A stretch of DNA of 64,000 nt, taken from positions 1 to 64,000 of the forward strand of contig JAKBBP010000015.1 of assembly GCA_021808445.1 (NCBI GenBank), given 5' to 3'. Made by a program: the position numbers and the translations under genes. Each line of letters starts with the position of its first letter. Within the stretch, counting starts at the first letter, position 1. The notes below the pieces were generated by a model that was not told the origin of the DNA, did no database searches, and saw nothing but the letters and a program-made list of their open reading frames with translations. This DNA is from Pseudomonadota bacterium. Its GTDB lineage: Bacteria > Pseudomonadota > Gammaproteobacteria > Burkholderiales > Burkholderiaceae_C. This document shows positions 1 to 8,913 of the stretch, in pieces.

Positions 1-2
1 CG

Positions 3-3000
3 CTGCGCTCCCTGCTGGGCTCCGGAAGCGGCTCCTACCAGGGTGCGCTGGGCGACCGCGACCAGCACTCGCTGGGGGCCTGGGTGCGCGTGGATGGCCT
101 GCCCTACGTGGTGATCGCCGCCGTGCCGCGCAGCGCCCTGCTGCGAAGGTGGGCGCGAGGCCTGCTGCCCTATGCGGCGCTGCTGCTCGGACTGGCCGTG
201 ATCGCGGGCTGGCTGTTCCTGCTGGAGATGCGGCGCCTGCTGACGTTGCAAAGACGCAACGCTCAGGCCATGTACATCCTCGAGCGCCTGTCCACGCTGC
301 AGGCCTTCCGGGCCCGCACCCACGAGCTGATCGCCGCCGCGGGCGCCGAGCCGGAGCTCCTGCGCGACATCTGCGAAGCCGCAGTGGACCTTTGCGGCCT
401 GCGCCTGGCCTGGATCGGGCGCATCGATGCTCAGGGTCAGCTGCAGATCGTGTCCGCCGCCGGAGCCACGTCCTACCTGGACGGGCTCCCCATCGCCCTG
501 CGCGCGAACGACGAGCCGGTCGAGCCTTTCGCCGACGCCTGGCGCGGCGGGCTGGCCCAGCTGCACGATGATCTTTCCGGGCCCGGCAGCACCTGGAGCG
601 GTCGTGCGGCCGCGCATGCGGTGCACGCGGCGGCCGCGCTGCCCATCCGCCGCCACGGCCGCCTGGACGCGGTGCTGTCGCTGTATTGGGGCGAGGTGCT
701 GGAGTTCGATCCCGAATACGCCAATGTGCTGCGCGACATGGGCGAGGACATCGGACGCGGCCTGGAGCGGCTGGACCTGATCGCGGCGCAGCAGGAGGCG
801 CTGCGCGCGCACGAGCGCCAGGGCGAGCTCATGCGCACGGTGTTCTCGCAGATCGACGTGCTGATCGCCTCGCGCAGTGAAAGCGAATTGCTCGAGACCG
901 CCTGCACACGCCTGCTGGAAGGCGGGCTGTTCGCGGCCGCCTGGATCGGGCAGCCCGACGAGACCGGACGGATGCATGTGGTGGCGGCGGCCGGCCATGC
1001 ACGCGAAACCCTGGACGGCCTGGAGTTGTTCGTCCACCCGGACGGCGCCGATGCCCTGTCGCGCACCTGGTTCGAGGGACTGCGGTCGGTGGAGACCGAC
1101 AGTACCTCGCCACTGATCCAGCCCTGGCAGGCCTACGCCCTCGCCGGATGCACGCAGGAAGCGGTGACCCTGCCGCTTCGACGCTCGGGACGGCTGTGGG
1201 CCATGCTGGTGCTGGTGGCCAACGACAGTACCGACCTCGACGCCATCGTGCAGGACACGCTGCTGCGAACCGCCGAGCTGATCAGCCAGGCCCTGACCGA
1301 GATCGACCTGAAGCAGCTGCTGCAGGCACGCGAGTCCGAACAGGCGCACCTGGCACGGCACGATGCGCTGACCGGGCTGGCCAACCGCCTGGCTCTCGAG
1401 CAGCACCTTCCGCACGCCATGGCGCGCGCTCGCCGTGGCGGACACCAGCTGGCCATCGGCGTGCTGGACCTGGACGACTTCAAGCCCGTCAACGACACCT
1501 ACGGCCACGCCGCGGGCGATCGCCTGCTGCAGCAGCTGGCCACGCGCCTGCAGGCGCAGTTGCGCGAGTCCGATCTGCTGGCGCGCCTGGGCGGCGACGA
1601 GTTCGTGCTGGTGCTCGATGAGCTCGACGCCGCGCATCCGCGACAGGTGCTGTCCAATGTGCTCGGGCGCCTGCACCGCGCCGTGGAGCAGGCCTTCGAG
1701 CTCGCCCCGGGCGTGCAGGCGGAGGTGGGCATGAGCATGGGCCTGGCGCTGTACCCCGAGCATGGCGACGAACCCGATTCGCTGCTGCGCCAGGCCGACG
1801 GTGCCCTGTACGCCGCGAAGGCCGCCAAGGCGCGGCGCCAGCGCTGGTGGCTGCTCAGCGGCGAGCAGGTGGACGACGCGCAGGAGGTCGAGCTGGACCC
1901 CTACGGCGACGCGGCCGCCGAACTGCTGGAAAAGGTGCAGTCGGAACTGGCGCAGGTGGACGACGAATTCCTGGATGAGTTCTGGCGCCAGATGGCGCCC
2001 GACAGCGCCAACGCGCGCATCGTCGCCATGCTCACGGAGCAGGAGCTGATCGGCTTGAAGGCGCACCAGACGCGGCACCTGCGCGGCCTGCTGCGCCCGA
2101 ATCTGCAGCGCGAGGAGCAGGAATCCGCGGCGCTGCGCCTCGGGCGCGTGCATGCCATGATCGGCGTGGACGGCGCCTCGGCCATGGCCGCGCTGAGCCA
2201 GTACGGTGCCGCGCTGCAGCGCGCCACCCAGCGACTTCCCCTGCGCCTGGACGCGCGCGTGCGCCTGCAGACCTTGTTGCAGCAGCGCATGGCGCTCGAC
2301 CTGCACGCCATGCAGCGTGGCGCGCTGGAAGTACAGCACCAGCGCCAGGCCCACCTGGCGGCCATGGAGAGCCAGCTCGACACCTGGGAACAGTCCGGAC
2401 AGCTGCCGCGCCACGTCGTCGCCCACCTCGGGGCCCTGCCGGGCATCTGCGGCGTGGCCTGCGGGCGCCCCGACGCCGACAACCGCTACGTGCTGGAGTT
2501 CGGCTTCGGAGAGGCGCAGGGGTACCTGCAGGCCTTGCGCGACGCCGGCCTGGACCTGGACTTCCGCCGCGGAGCGCTGGAGCGCGCCGGGGCCACCCAG
2601 CGCGCCTGGACCAGCGGAACCATCTCCACCGACGCCAATGAACTCGCGGTGGCGGAATTCGCGGACATCGCCAGGCCCTTCGGGGTACGCAGCGTTGCGG
2701 CGATCCCGCTGCTGGATCGCCACGGACATGTGCACCAGGTCATCACGCTGCTCGGGCGCCATCCGGGCCAGTTCGAGGCGCCCGGCATGCGCATGTGGCT
2801 GGAGTCGGCCCAGCACCACCTGGGGCCGGCCTTCCAGCGCGTGCTCGGCGGCCCTGCCCAGCAACCCATCGCCGCCACGCGTCGCAGCCGCCTGCACGAC
2901 CTGCTGTACGGCGGCGGCCTGCGCCTGCACGTGCAGCCGCTGGTCAACCTGGTCACGGGGCAGGCCGACGAAGTCGAGGTGCTGGCCAGGCTGCAGGACG

Positions 3001-4130
3001 GGGACCACGTGCTCATGCCGGGCGCCTTCCTGGAAGCCTTCGGCAACCACGAGCTGCGCATCCTGTTCCGCAAGGGCCTGGAGCTGACCCTGCACTGGCT
3101 GCGCACCTGGGACGCGCAGGGGCTGCACCTCGGAGCCAGCCTCAACCTGCCGCCCAGCGTGCTGATGGATCCCGAATGCCCGCAATGGATCGCCCAGGCG
3201 CTCGAGCACAGCCGCGTGGACGCGGCGCGGCTGCATCTCGAGCTCCTGGAGAGCCACGAGGACCAGTTCGACAGCGAACGCCGCGACCAGGCCATCGCCA
3301 GTCTTTCAGGCCTGGGCGTGCGCCTCATCATGGACGACCTGGGCTCGGGCTACAGCAGCCTGCGGCGCATGCGCAGCCTTCCGTTCCACACCGTGAAGAT
3401 CGACCAGCACATCGTGCAGCAGGCGCAGGACGAGCCGGTGAAGACCATTGCCTTCGTGGGCGCGCTGGTGCGCATGGCGCAGGGTCTGAACATGCAGGTC
3501 ACCATGGAGGGTCTGGAAACCCCCGATCTGGTGGAAATGGCGCTGGCCCTGGGGGTGGAGCGCGGCCAGGGGTACGCGCTGGCCCGGCCGATGCCTGCGG
3601 AGCACTTCGCGAGCTGGGCACGCAAGTGGCACTGGGAACTCGACGCCGGCAGCCCCGACACCGCGCTCGGTCGACAGGCGCTGCTGTACAGCCGCGATAT
3701 CGCGCCTCTGGACTGGCAGCGCATCATCGTCTCGCACCAGCAGTACCGTGACGCGCTGGTGCGCGGGCTCAGCGGGGAGGGCACACCGCTGCAGTGGCGC
3801 GTGGTCTGCCGCGACGACGCCTGCCTGCTCGGCCGCTGGATGCGGCGCCATGCCGACACCATGTGGCCGTCCACGCGCCCGGTGTTCCTGCGCGCGCAGC
3901 AACTGCACACCGAATTCCACCGACAGGCCGGTGAACTGTTGCGCGAAGCCGAGGAATCCCGCCGTCCCGACAGGGCGCTTGCCGAACTGGCGGCCGGCGC
4001 GCTGGACCGCAGCTCCGACCGGCTGGTGCGGGCCCTGCACCAGCTCAGCTGGAGCATCGGGGCGGCCGGCGAGGGCGACGAGGTCCTGGAACCCTCCGGG
4101 CAGGCTCCGAAGGCACGGCTTCAGGCCTGA
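3..4130 (+). CDS. Multi-sensor GGDEF-EAL protein with globin-like and CZB domains (5' truncated)
   Basis: Dual-domain c-di-GMP enzyme at the membrane; the frame is open to the left edge, so the N-terminus is missing. Numbering from the GTG at 84: the tail of a probable periplasmic sensor, a membrane helix at about 30-50, two GAF-like regions (80-235, 250-410), then GGDEF with an intact GGDEF motif near 503 and an RESD inhibitory site five residues before it. A segment at about 610-770 resembles the globin of DosC-type sensors, with VHAMIG placing a possible proximal haem His at 690. A third GAF-like region precedes EAL (EVL near 965; DDLGSGYSSL and MEGLE present), so both activities look possible. 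The last 130 residues resemble a CZB zinc-binding domain, with Cys and His in LGRW and FHRQAG contexts. Sensor assignments are by eye; the catalytic domains are secure. Confidence 0.9.
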   Translation: MRSLLGSGSGSYQGALGDRDQHSLGAWVRVDGLPYVVIAAVPRSALLRRWARGLLPYAALLLGLAVIAGWLFLLEMRRLLTLQRRNAQAMYILERLSTLQAFRARTHELIAAAGAEPELLRDICEAAVDLCGLRLAWIGRIDAQGQLQIVSAAGATSYLDGLPIALRANDEPVEPFADAWRGGLAQLHDDLSGPGSTWSGRAAAHAVHAAAALPIRRHGRLDAVLSLYWGEVLEFDPEYANVLRDMGEDIGRGLERLDLIAAQQEALRAHERQGELMRTVFSQIDVLIASRSESELLETACTRLLEGGLFAAAWIGQPDETGRMHVVAAAGHARETLDGLELFVHPDGADALSRTWFEGLRSVETDSTSPLIQPWQAYALAGCTQEAVTLPLRRSGRLWAMLVLVANDSTDLDAIVQDTLLRTAELISQALTEIDLKQLLQARESEQAHLARHDALTGLANRLALEQHLPHAMARARRGGHQLAIGVLDLDDFKPVNDTYGHAAGDRLLQQLATRLQAQLRESDLLARLGGDEFVLVLDELDAAHPRQVLSNVLGRLHRAVEQAFELAPGVQAEVGMSMGLALYPEHGDEPDSLLRQADGALYAAKAAKARRQRWWLLSGEQVDDAQEVELDPYGDAAAELLEKVQSELAQVDDEFLDEFWRQMAPDSANARIVAMLTEQELIGLKAHQTRHLRGLLRPNLQREEQESAALRLGRVHAMIGVDGASAMAALSQYGAALQRATQRLPLRLDARVRLQTLLQQRMALDLHAMQRGALEVQHQRQAHLAAMESQLDTWEQSGQLPRHVVAHLGALPGICGVACGRPDADNRYVLEFGFGEAQGYLQALRDAGLDLDFRRGALERAGATQRAWTSGTISTDANELAVAEFADIARPFGVRSVAAIPLLDRHGHVHQVITLLGRHPGQFEAPGMRMWLESAQHHLGPAFQRVLGGPAQQPIAATRRSRLHDLLYGGGLRLHVQPLVNLVTGQADEVEVLARLQDGDHVLMPGAFLEAFGNHELRILFRKGLELTLHWLRTWDAQGLHLGASLNLPPSVLMDPECPQWIAQALEHSRVDAARLHLELLESHEDQFDSERRDQAIASLSGLGVRLIMDDLGSGYSSLRRMRSLPFHTVKIDQHIVQQAQDEPVKTIAFVGALVRMAQGLNMQVTMEGLETPDLVEMALALGVERGQGYALARPMPAEHFASWARKWHWELDAGSPDTALGRQALLYSRDIAPLDWQRIIVSHQQYRDALVRGLSGEGTPLQWRVVCRDDACLLGRWMRRHADTMWPSTRPVFLRAQQLHTEFHRQAGELLREAEESRRPDRALAELAAGALDRSSDRLVRALHQLSWSIGAAGEGDEVLEPSGQAPKARLQA

Positions 4131-4566
4131 GGGCCTCCTCGGCCGCGCCGTCCAGGTTGTCGCTCAGGCGCCGCATCAGGCGCAGGAGATTCTCGCGCTC
4201 GCCGGCGTCGATGCCCTCGAAGGCCTGCCGGCGCGCATCACGCGAGATGGCGTGGATCTGACGCAGCATCGGGCGCGCCGGGTCGCACAGCACGACCCGG
4301 TGTGCGCGGCGATCGCCCGGATCGGGGAGCCGCTGCACGACACCGGCGGCCTGCAGCCGGTCGAGCAGGCGTACCAGGGCCATCGGATCGATGGAGGCCA
4401 ACTCGGCCAGGCGGGCCTGGCTGATGCCTTCGTGGCGCTCCAGGTAGGCCAGGGCCTTGCAGGTGGTCAGGGTCAGCCCCGTGCCTTGCGCCAGTTGCTC
4501 GAAGCGACGGGTGTAGCGTCGGCTCAGCTCGGCGAGCAGGAATCCGAAATCGCGCAGGCGGTCCAT
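4045..4566 (-). CDS. MarR-family transcriptional regulator
   Basis: Winged-helix repressor of 173 residues, the usual MarR size. The recognition-helix region LTTCKALAYLERHEGISQ and the wing DPGDRRAHRVVL are typical. It is divergent from a DHA2 efflux gene, the classic arrangement in which MarR represses itself and the pump until a ligand binds. The ATG at 4566 was chosen because upstream residues are non-homologous Arg/Pro-rich translation of the promoter and the opposite gene. Its last 86 bases overlap the end of the GGDEF-EAL gene on the other strand. The C-terminal 25 residues are Pro/Arg-rich and may be a poorly conserved tail. The ligand cannot be told from sequence. Confidence 0.88.
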   Translation of the reverse strand: MDRLRDFGFLLAELSRRYTRRFEQLAQGTGLTLTTCKALAYLERHEGISQARLAELASIDPMALVRLLDRLQAAGVVQRLPDPGDRRAHRVVLCDPARPMLRQIHAISRDARRQAFEGIDAGERENLLRLMRRLSDNLDGAAEEALRPEAVPSEPARRVPGPRRPRRPPRCSS

Positions 4567-4664
4567 GGAGGCGTGGCGTGCTGGTCGAGCGTGGCGGGCG
4601 CTCAGGAGCTTGCGAACGGGGCGCTCGGGGTGCGGTCGCGCGCGGCGGGATGGTTCGCCAGAAG

Positions 4665-4678
4665 ATATCATGCGATAT
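4665..4678. promoter_or_regulatory. Candidate MarR operator
   Basis: Perfect inverted repeat ATATC-ATGC-GATAT in the 130-bp region between the divergent marR and efflux genes. MarR proteins bind such short AT-rich palindromes. The site lies between the two genes if the pump starts at 4697; an alternative in-frame ATG (4670) falls inside it. Confidence 0.5.
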
Positions 4679-4696
4679 GAACTTCCCGACGCTTCG

Positions 4697-6280
4697 ATGA
4701 ACTCCGACCCCCCGGCCCACAAGGCCGAGCCCGCCCTTGCCCCGCATCTGCGGCCGCTGACGGGCACCACGCTGGTGGCAGGCACCATCGCGCTCAGTCT
4801 GGCGACGTTCATGAACGTGCTGGACACCTCCATCGCCAACGTGTCCATCCCGTCCATCGCGGGCGACATGGGCGTGAGCTCCTCGCAAGGCACCTGGGTC
4901 ATCACCTCCTTCGGCGTGGCCAACGCCATCGCGGTGCCGCTGACGGGCTTCCTCACCCAGCGCTTCGGCGCCGTGCGGACCTTCCTGGCCAGCATCGCCC
5001 TGTTCACGCTGTTCTCCTTCCTGTGCGGACAGGCGCCCAGCCTGCCTGTGCTGATCCTGTTCCGGGTCCTGCAGGGTGCCTCGGCAGGGCCCATGATTCC
5101 GCTGTCGCAGACCCTGCTGCTGTCGAGCTACCGGCGCGAGCGCGCCGGCATGGCCCTGGCCATGTGGTCGATGACCACGCTCGTAGCCCCCATCGCCGGG
5201 CCCCTGCTGGGAGGCTGGATCACCGACAACATCTCCTGGCCGTGGATCTTCTACATCAACGTGCCGGTGGGGCTGGTGTGCGCCCTGATCACGCTGACCA
5301 TCTACGGTTCGCGGGAGACGCCGACCCACAAGCTTCCCATCGACTGGACCGGGCTGGCCCTGCTGGTCGTCTGGGTGGGCTCGCTGCAAGTCATGCTCGA
5401 CAAGGGCGAGGAGCTGGACTGGTTCGGCTCCACGACCATCGTCGCGCTGGCCGTGGCCGCGGTGGTGGGCTTCGTGCTGTTCCTGATCTGGGAACTGACC
5501 GACCGGCACCCCGTGGTCGACCTCAAGCTCTTCGCCTTGCCGAATTTCACCCTGGGCACGATCATGCTCTCGCTGGCCTACGGCATGTATTTCGGCTCCC
5601 TGGTGCTGCTGCCGCTGTGGCTGCAGGAGTACATCGGCTACACCGCCACCGAGGCCGGGGGGGTGCTGGCCTGGGTCGGCCTGTTCGCGTTGCTGTTCAT
5701 GCCCCTCGTGGGGCGCTACGCCAGCCGCGTGGACACCCGATGGCTCACCTCCTTTTCCTTCCTGGTGTTCGCGGTGGTGTTCTGGATGCGCTCACGGTTC
5801 AGCACCGCAGACACGTACTGGGACTATTCACTGCCCACGGTGATCCAGGGCGTGGCCACGGCGACCTTTTTCATTCCGCTGCTCGGCATCATCCTGGGCG
5901 GCCTGCCGCAACAGCGCGTGGCCTCGGCCGCAGGGCTGTCGAATTTCGCCCGCATCACGGCGGGCTCCTTCGGGGCCTCGATCTACACGACCTTGTGGGA
6001 CAACCGCTCCAGCCTGCATCACGCGCAGCTCGCCCAGCACATCTACGAAGGCAGCCCGCGATCCTCGGCGGTGCTGCGCATGATGGAAGCAGGAGGATTG
6101 AGCCACCAGCAGGCGCTGGGAGTGCTCAACCGTCTCATCGACGTCCAGGCCTCGACCCTCTCGGTGGACGAGATGTTCCGGCTCAGCGCGTGGCTGTTCG
6201 TCGCCATGATCGTGATGGTCTGGCTGGTCCGCCCCAGCGCGCCGGGCGCGGGCGGCAGCGAGGCCGCGGGAGCGCACTGA
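4697..6280 (+). CDS. DHA2-family (EmrB/QacA-like) MFS multidrug exporter
   Basis: Proton-driven drug efflux pump of 527 residues with the 14-helix profile of the DHA2 family. The first helix carries LSLATFMNVLDTSIANVSIPSIAG, the EmrB-type motif with a membrane-embedded Asp, followed by TWVITSFGVANAIAVPL and the loop LTQRFG. A partner EmrA membrane-fusion gene is not seen next to it, so it may work with an unlinked adaptor or alone. It is divergent from a MarR repressor. Start at 4697 is a judgement: an in-frame ATG at 4670 would add nine residues but lies within the candidate operator, and neither has a strong ribosome-binding site. Confidence 0.9.
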   Translation: MNSDPPAHKAEPALAPHLRPLTGTTLVAGTIALSLATFMNVLDTSIANVSIPSIAGDMGVSSSQGTWVITSFGVANAIAVPLTGFLTQRFGAVRTFLASIALFTLFSFLCGQAPSLPVLILFRVLQGASAGPMIPLSQTLLLSSYRRERAGMALAMWSMTTLVAPIAGPLLGGWITDNISWPWIFYINVPVGLVCALITLTIYGSRETPTHKLPIDWTGLALLVVWVGSLQVMLDKGEELDWFGSTTIVALAVAAVVGFVLFLIWELTDRHPVVDLKLFALPNFTLGTIMLSLAYGMYFGSLVLLPLWLQEYIGYTATEAGGVLAWVGLFALLFMPLVGRYASRVDTRWLTSFSFLVFAVVFWMRSRFSTADTYWDYSLPTVIQGVATATFFIPLLGIILGGLPQQRVASAAGLSNFARITAGSFGASIYTTLWDNRSSLHHAQLAQHIYEGSPRSSAVLRMMEAGGLSHQQALGVLNRLIDVQASTLSVDEMFRLSAWLFVAMIVMVWLVRPSAPGAGGSEAAGAH

Positions 6281-6286
6281 AGCTTC

Positions 6287-6301
6287 GCCCGCGGCGCGGG
6301 C
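6287..6301. terminator. Short GC hairpin between convergent genes
   Basis: GCCCG-CGGCG-CGGGC stem-loop in the 33-bp gap between the convergent efflux pump and diguanylate cyclase. There is no T-tract, so termination is only suggested by position. Confidence 0.3.
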
Positions 6302-6313
6302 CCTGCGCGACGC

Positions 6314-7372
6314 TCAGGCGTGCCCGGGCGCGTGGCCGTGGTCTCCGTCCAGGCTGACCCGGTTGCGTCCCGCGTCCTTCGAGCGGTACAGCGCGCGGTC
6401 GGTGCGGCGCAGCAGGGTGTCGCGCGTGTCGCCGGGCTTGCGGCTGGCCACCCCGAGAGACACGGTGAAGGGCTCCAGCACCAGGTTGTCGCTGCGCCGG
6501 CGAAGTCGCAGCGAGGCTACGCGCGAGCGGATGTTCTCCGCCACCTGCGCCGCCTCCAGCAAGGAGGTTCTCGGCAACAGCACCAGGAACTCCTCGCCGC
6601 CGTAGCGCACCGCGTGGTCCTCGCTTCGCAGGCACTTGCGGATCGCCTCCGCGACGTGGCGCAGCACCGCATCGCCCAGGGCATGGCCGTGGGTGTCGTT
6701 GATGCGCTTGAAATGGTCGATATCCAGCATGAGCAGGCTCAGCGGCGCGTCCGGCTCGACCGCCATCAGCTCGTCGAGCTCGTTGTCCATCGCGCGCCGG
6801 TTCCACAAGCCCGTGAGCGGGTCGATCAACGCCTCGCGCCGGTGGCGCTCCAGCTCCAGCTTGAGCTTCTCGCTTTCGGCCAGCGTGACCTGCAGGCGCT
6901 GCTGCAGGTGTTCATTGCGTTGACGTGCGCGCTGCGTGGCCACCACCAGCCCCGAGGCGATGATGCGCAGGCTTTGCGCATCGGCATCGTTGCCCAGGTG
7001 CCCGAGGGTCGTGTCCAGCGCCTGGCCGAACTCCTCCGCGCCGCGCCCGGCCTCCTCGATGTTCTGGGTCAACTCTCCGAGCAACTGCTGAAGCTCGTTG
7101 CCCACGCTGCGCAGCGGGGTCGATCGATCCACGGCGAGGTGACGCTCGTGCAGGTCGCGCAGCACGAAGGCGTCGATCTTGCGCCCGCTGTGCAGGTATT
7201 CGTCCAGGGTACGGCAAAGCTCCGGGCTGCCCCCGCTGAGGTATTCATAGGCCACCCCGTAGCTCAGGGGAATCGGCGCGACCTCGTGTTCGAGCAGGAA
7301 GTCCACGGCCCGGAACGCCAGGACCTTGGCTTGCTCGACAGTGTGCTGGGTGCTCAAGGCGGTAGCGGGCAT
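6314..7372 (-). CDS. Diguanylate cyclase, soluble, single GGDEF domain
   Basis: Makes c-di-GMP from GTP. The protein has 352 residues without a membrane segment: an N-terminal helical region of about 180 residues (AVDFLLEHEVAPIPLSYG, then coiled coil near QRARQRNEHLQQRLQ) followed by GGDEF beginning at IDPLTGLWNRRAM. The active site is GGEEF and an RSED inhibitory I-site sits five residues before it, so product inhibition is expected. The N-terminal region resembles the helical sensor of cytoplasmic GGDEF proteins that begin FEHEVAPIP-like; its signal is unknown. The ATG at 7372 was preferred to an upstream GTG (7537) because the extra 55 residues look like translated promoter. Confidence 0.9.
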   Translation of the reverse strand: MPATALSTQHTVEQAKVLAFRAVDFLLEHEVAPIPLSYGVAYEYLSGGSPELCRTLDEYLHSGRKIDAFVLRDLHERHLAVDRSTPLRSVGNELQQLLGELTQNIEEAGRGAEEFGQALDTTLGHLGNDADAQSLRIIASGLVVATQRARQRNEHLQQRLQVTLAESEKLKLELERHRREALIDPLTGLWNRRAMDNELDELMAVEPDAPLSLLMLDIDHFKRINDTHGHALGDAVLRHVAEAIRKCLRSEDHAVRYGGEEFLVLLPRTSLLEAAQVAENIRSRVASLRLRRRSDNLVLEPFTVSLGVASRKPGDTRDTLLRRTDRALYRSKDAGRNRVSLDGDHGHAPGHA

Positions 7373-7538
7373 GGCGGGGCGAGGTCGAGAAACCTGAAGC
7401 AAGGGCCGCCGGCTTGGGCAGTGCCTGCCCGCCACCGCAGCCCACGACATAAATATTCTGTGAATCCAAGATGTTGTGTGATAAATCTTAACGGGTTTCT
7501 CAGAAATTTCACCCCGCGAACAGGGGCCGTCCTGCACC

Positions 7539-8369
7539 TCAGGCCACGCGCTCGCCCTGCCGCAGCCCGATCACCGTGCCCCGCGGGAGGGGCTGCCAGT
7601 CGCCCTGGCCCAGCGGAACACTGGCGAACATGGCCATGCGATGCGCATGCGGGTGGCTGGCATGCACCTGCAAGCCCTCCACCTCGTGCTGGTGCGAAGA
7701 GGACGCGTCGCGCAGCCAGAGGTGCAGCCCGGGCTCGCGCACACTGCCGTCGGCCTGGTGCCGGCGGTCGGCGTGGGCGAACAGGCAGTCGCCGTCGCTG
7801 TAGAGAAAGTTCGCCGGCCCCAGCTCGCGCATGCACCCGGCGAACTCGCGCACCGTGTCCAGTCGCGACCGGGCATCGGGCAGGCCGCCGGCGTCGAGCC
7901 ACAGCGCCTCGAGCATGCGCAGCAGATGACAAAAGGCGTGCTCGGAATCGGTCTGGCCCACGGGCTGCGCGGCCATGCGGCCCTGGACCGCGGGCAGGGG
8001 CCAGCGCGCCTGCACATCCGGAAGATCGCCATTGTGGGCAAACACGTGCACGCGACCACCGAGTTCGCGCACGAAGGGCTGGGTATTGGCCAGGGCCACG
8101 GGTCCCCGCGAGGCGCGACGCACGTGCGCGAGCACCAGCGTGCTGTGAAAGTCATGGTCCTCCAGCACCCGCGCGAAGGCGCTGCGCACGGCAGGGACCG
8201 GTTCGCGCAGCACATGGGCGTCCAGTCCGTCGAAATAGGCCGCGCCCCAGCCGTCCGGGTTGCCGGGCACTCCGTCGGGCTCGCGCGGCGCGCCGTGGGT
8301 CGCGAATTCGGCAAAGCGCAGGCGCACGCGCGCCGCGCGCGCACTGCTGACGGCGAACAATTCGCACAT
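7539..8369 (-). CDS. Class II glutamine amidotransferase, YafJ-like
   Basis: Ntn-type glutaminase domain protein of 276 residues. Cys2 after the initiator Met (MCELFAV) is the expected nucleophile after Met removal; NPDGWGAAYFDG, AHVRRAS and FAHNGDLPD are the conserved glutamine-binding and oxyanion segments. Proteins of this YafJ/GATase_4 family stand alone, without a synthase domain, and their physiological reaction is not established. It is upstream of the diguanylate cyclase on the same strand, separated by 166 bp, so co-transcription is possible but not compelling. Confidence 0.88.
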   Translation of the reverse strand: MCELFAVSSARAARVRLRFAEFATHGAPREPDGVPGNPDGWGAAYFDGLDAHVLREPVPAVRSAFARVLEDHDFHSTLVLAHVRRASRGPVALANTQPFVRELGGRVHVFAHNGDLPDVQARWPLPAVQGRMAAQPVGQTDSEHAFCHLLRMLEALWLDAGGLPDARSRLDTVREFAGCMRELGPANFLYSDGDCLFAHADRRHQADGSVREPGLHLWLRDASSSHQHEVEGLQVHASHPHAHRMAMFASVPLGQGDWQPLPRGTVIGLRQGERVA

Positions 8370-8565
8370 GATCGTCTCCTGGGTCGAGGGCGGGCGCGCT
8401 CGTCCAGGCCGCGCCCCTGGGCTTCGTTTCAGCGTAGCAGCCGCTCCGCCGACGAGTCGCTACGGAACGTGACTCGCGTCAACCCTGCGGCGCGTAGGCC
8501 GATACGCGCGCACGGATGCATGGCCAGGACCTGCGGCGCCGGCGCGAATGCGCCATCATGGGTCC

Positions 8566-8913
8566 ATGACTACGACCCACACCCACACCCCCGCCCACTC
8601 CGACCCCTCGCGCCCGCTGCGCGAAGCCGAAGCCGCCGCCAGCGCCAAGCGGCCCTCCCGCCCGGCACCCGACCCGCAGGCCCGCGAGCAGCGCATGGAC
8701 TACGAGCGCGACCTGCTGCGCCGCAACCGCCGCATCGAGCAGCAGCTCGACCACGCGCTGGTGGAGTCCTTCCCCGCCAGCGATCCGCTGGCCGTCACGC
8801 CGGAAGGCGCATTCCCGGCGCGGAATCCGAAGCTGGCCGAAGGTGCCCCGGACGACGAACCGCCTGCCAGGGATGCACCCGACACGCACGGCAGGCCTGA
8901 CCCGGCGGATTAG
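8566..8913 (+). CDS. Small hydrophilic protein with an ESFPASDP motif
   Basis: Unrecognised 115-residue, strongly charged protein. A central helix rich in Arg and Glu (REQRMDYERDLLRRNRRIEQQ) leads into ALVESFPASDPLAVTP, a motif I know from small bacterial proteins of unknown role, often seen near stress genes. No membrane segment or signal. The ATG at 8566 starts after an alternative ATG at 8548 that would add six residues. Its end overlaps the convergent LysR gene by 4 bp. The Thr/His-rich start and Pro/Asp-rich end look disordered. Confidence 0.62.
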   Translation: MTTTHTHTPAHSDPSRPLREAEAAASAKRPSRPAPDPQAREQRMDYERDLLRRNRRIEQQLDHALVESFPASDPLAVTPEGAFPARNPKLAEGAPDDEPPARDAPDTHGRPDPAD

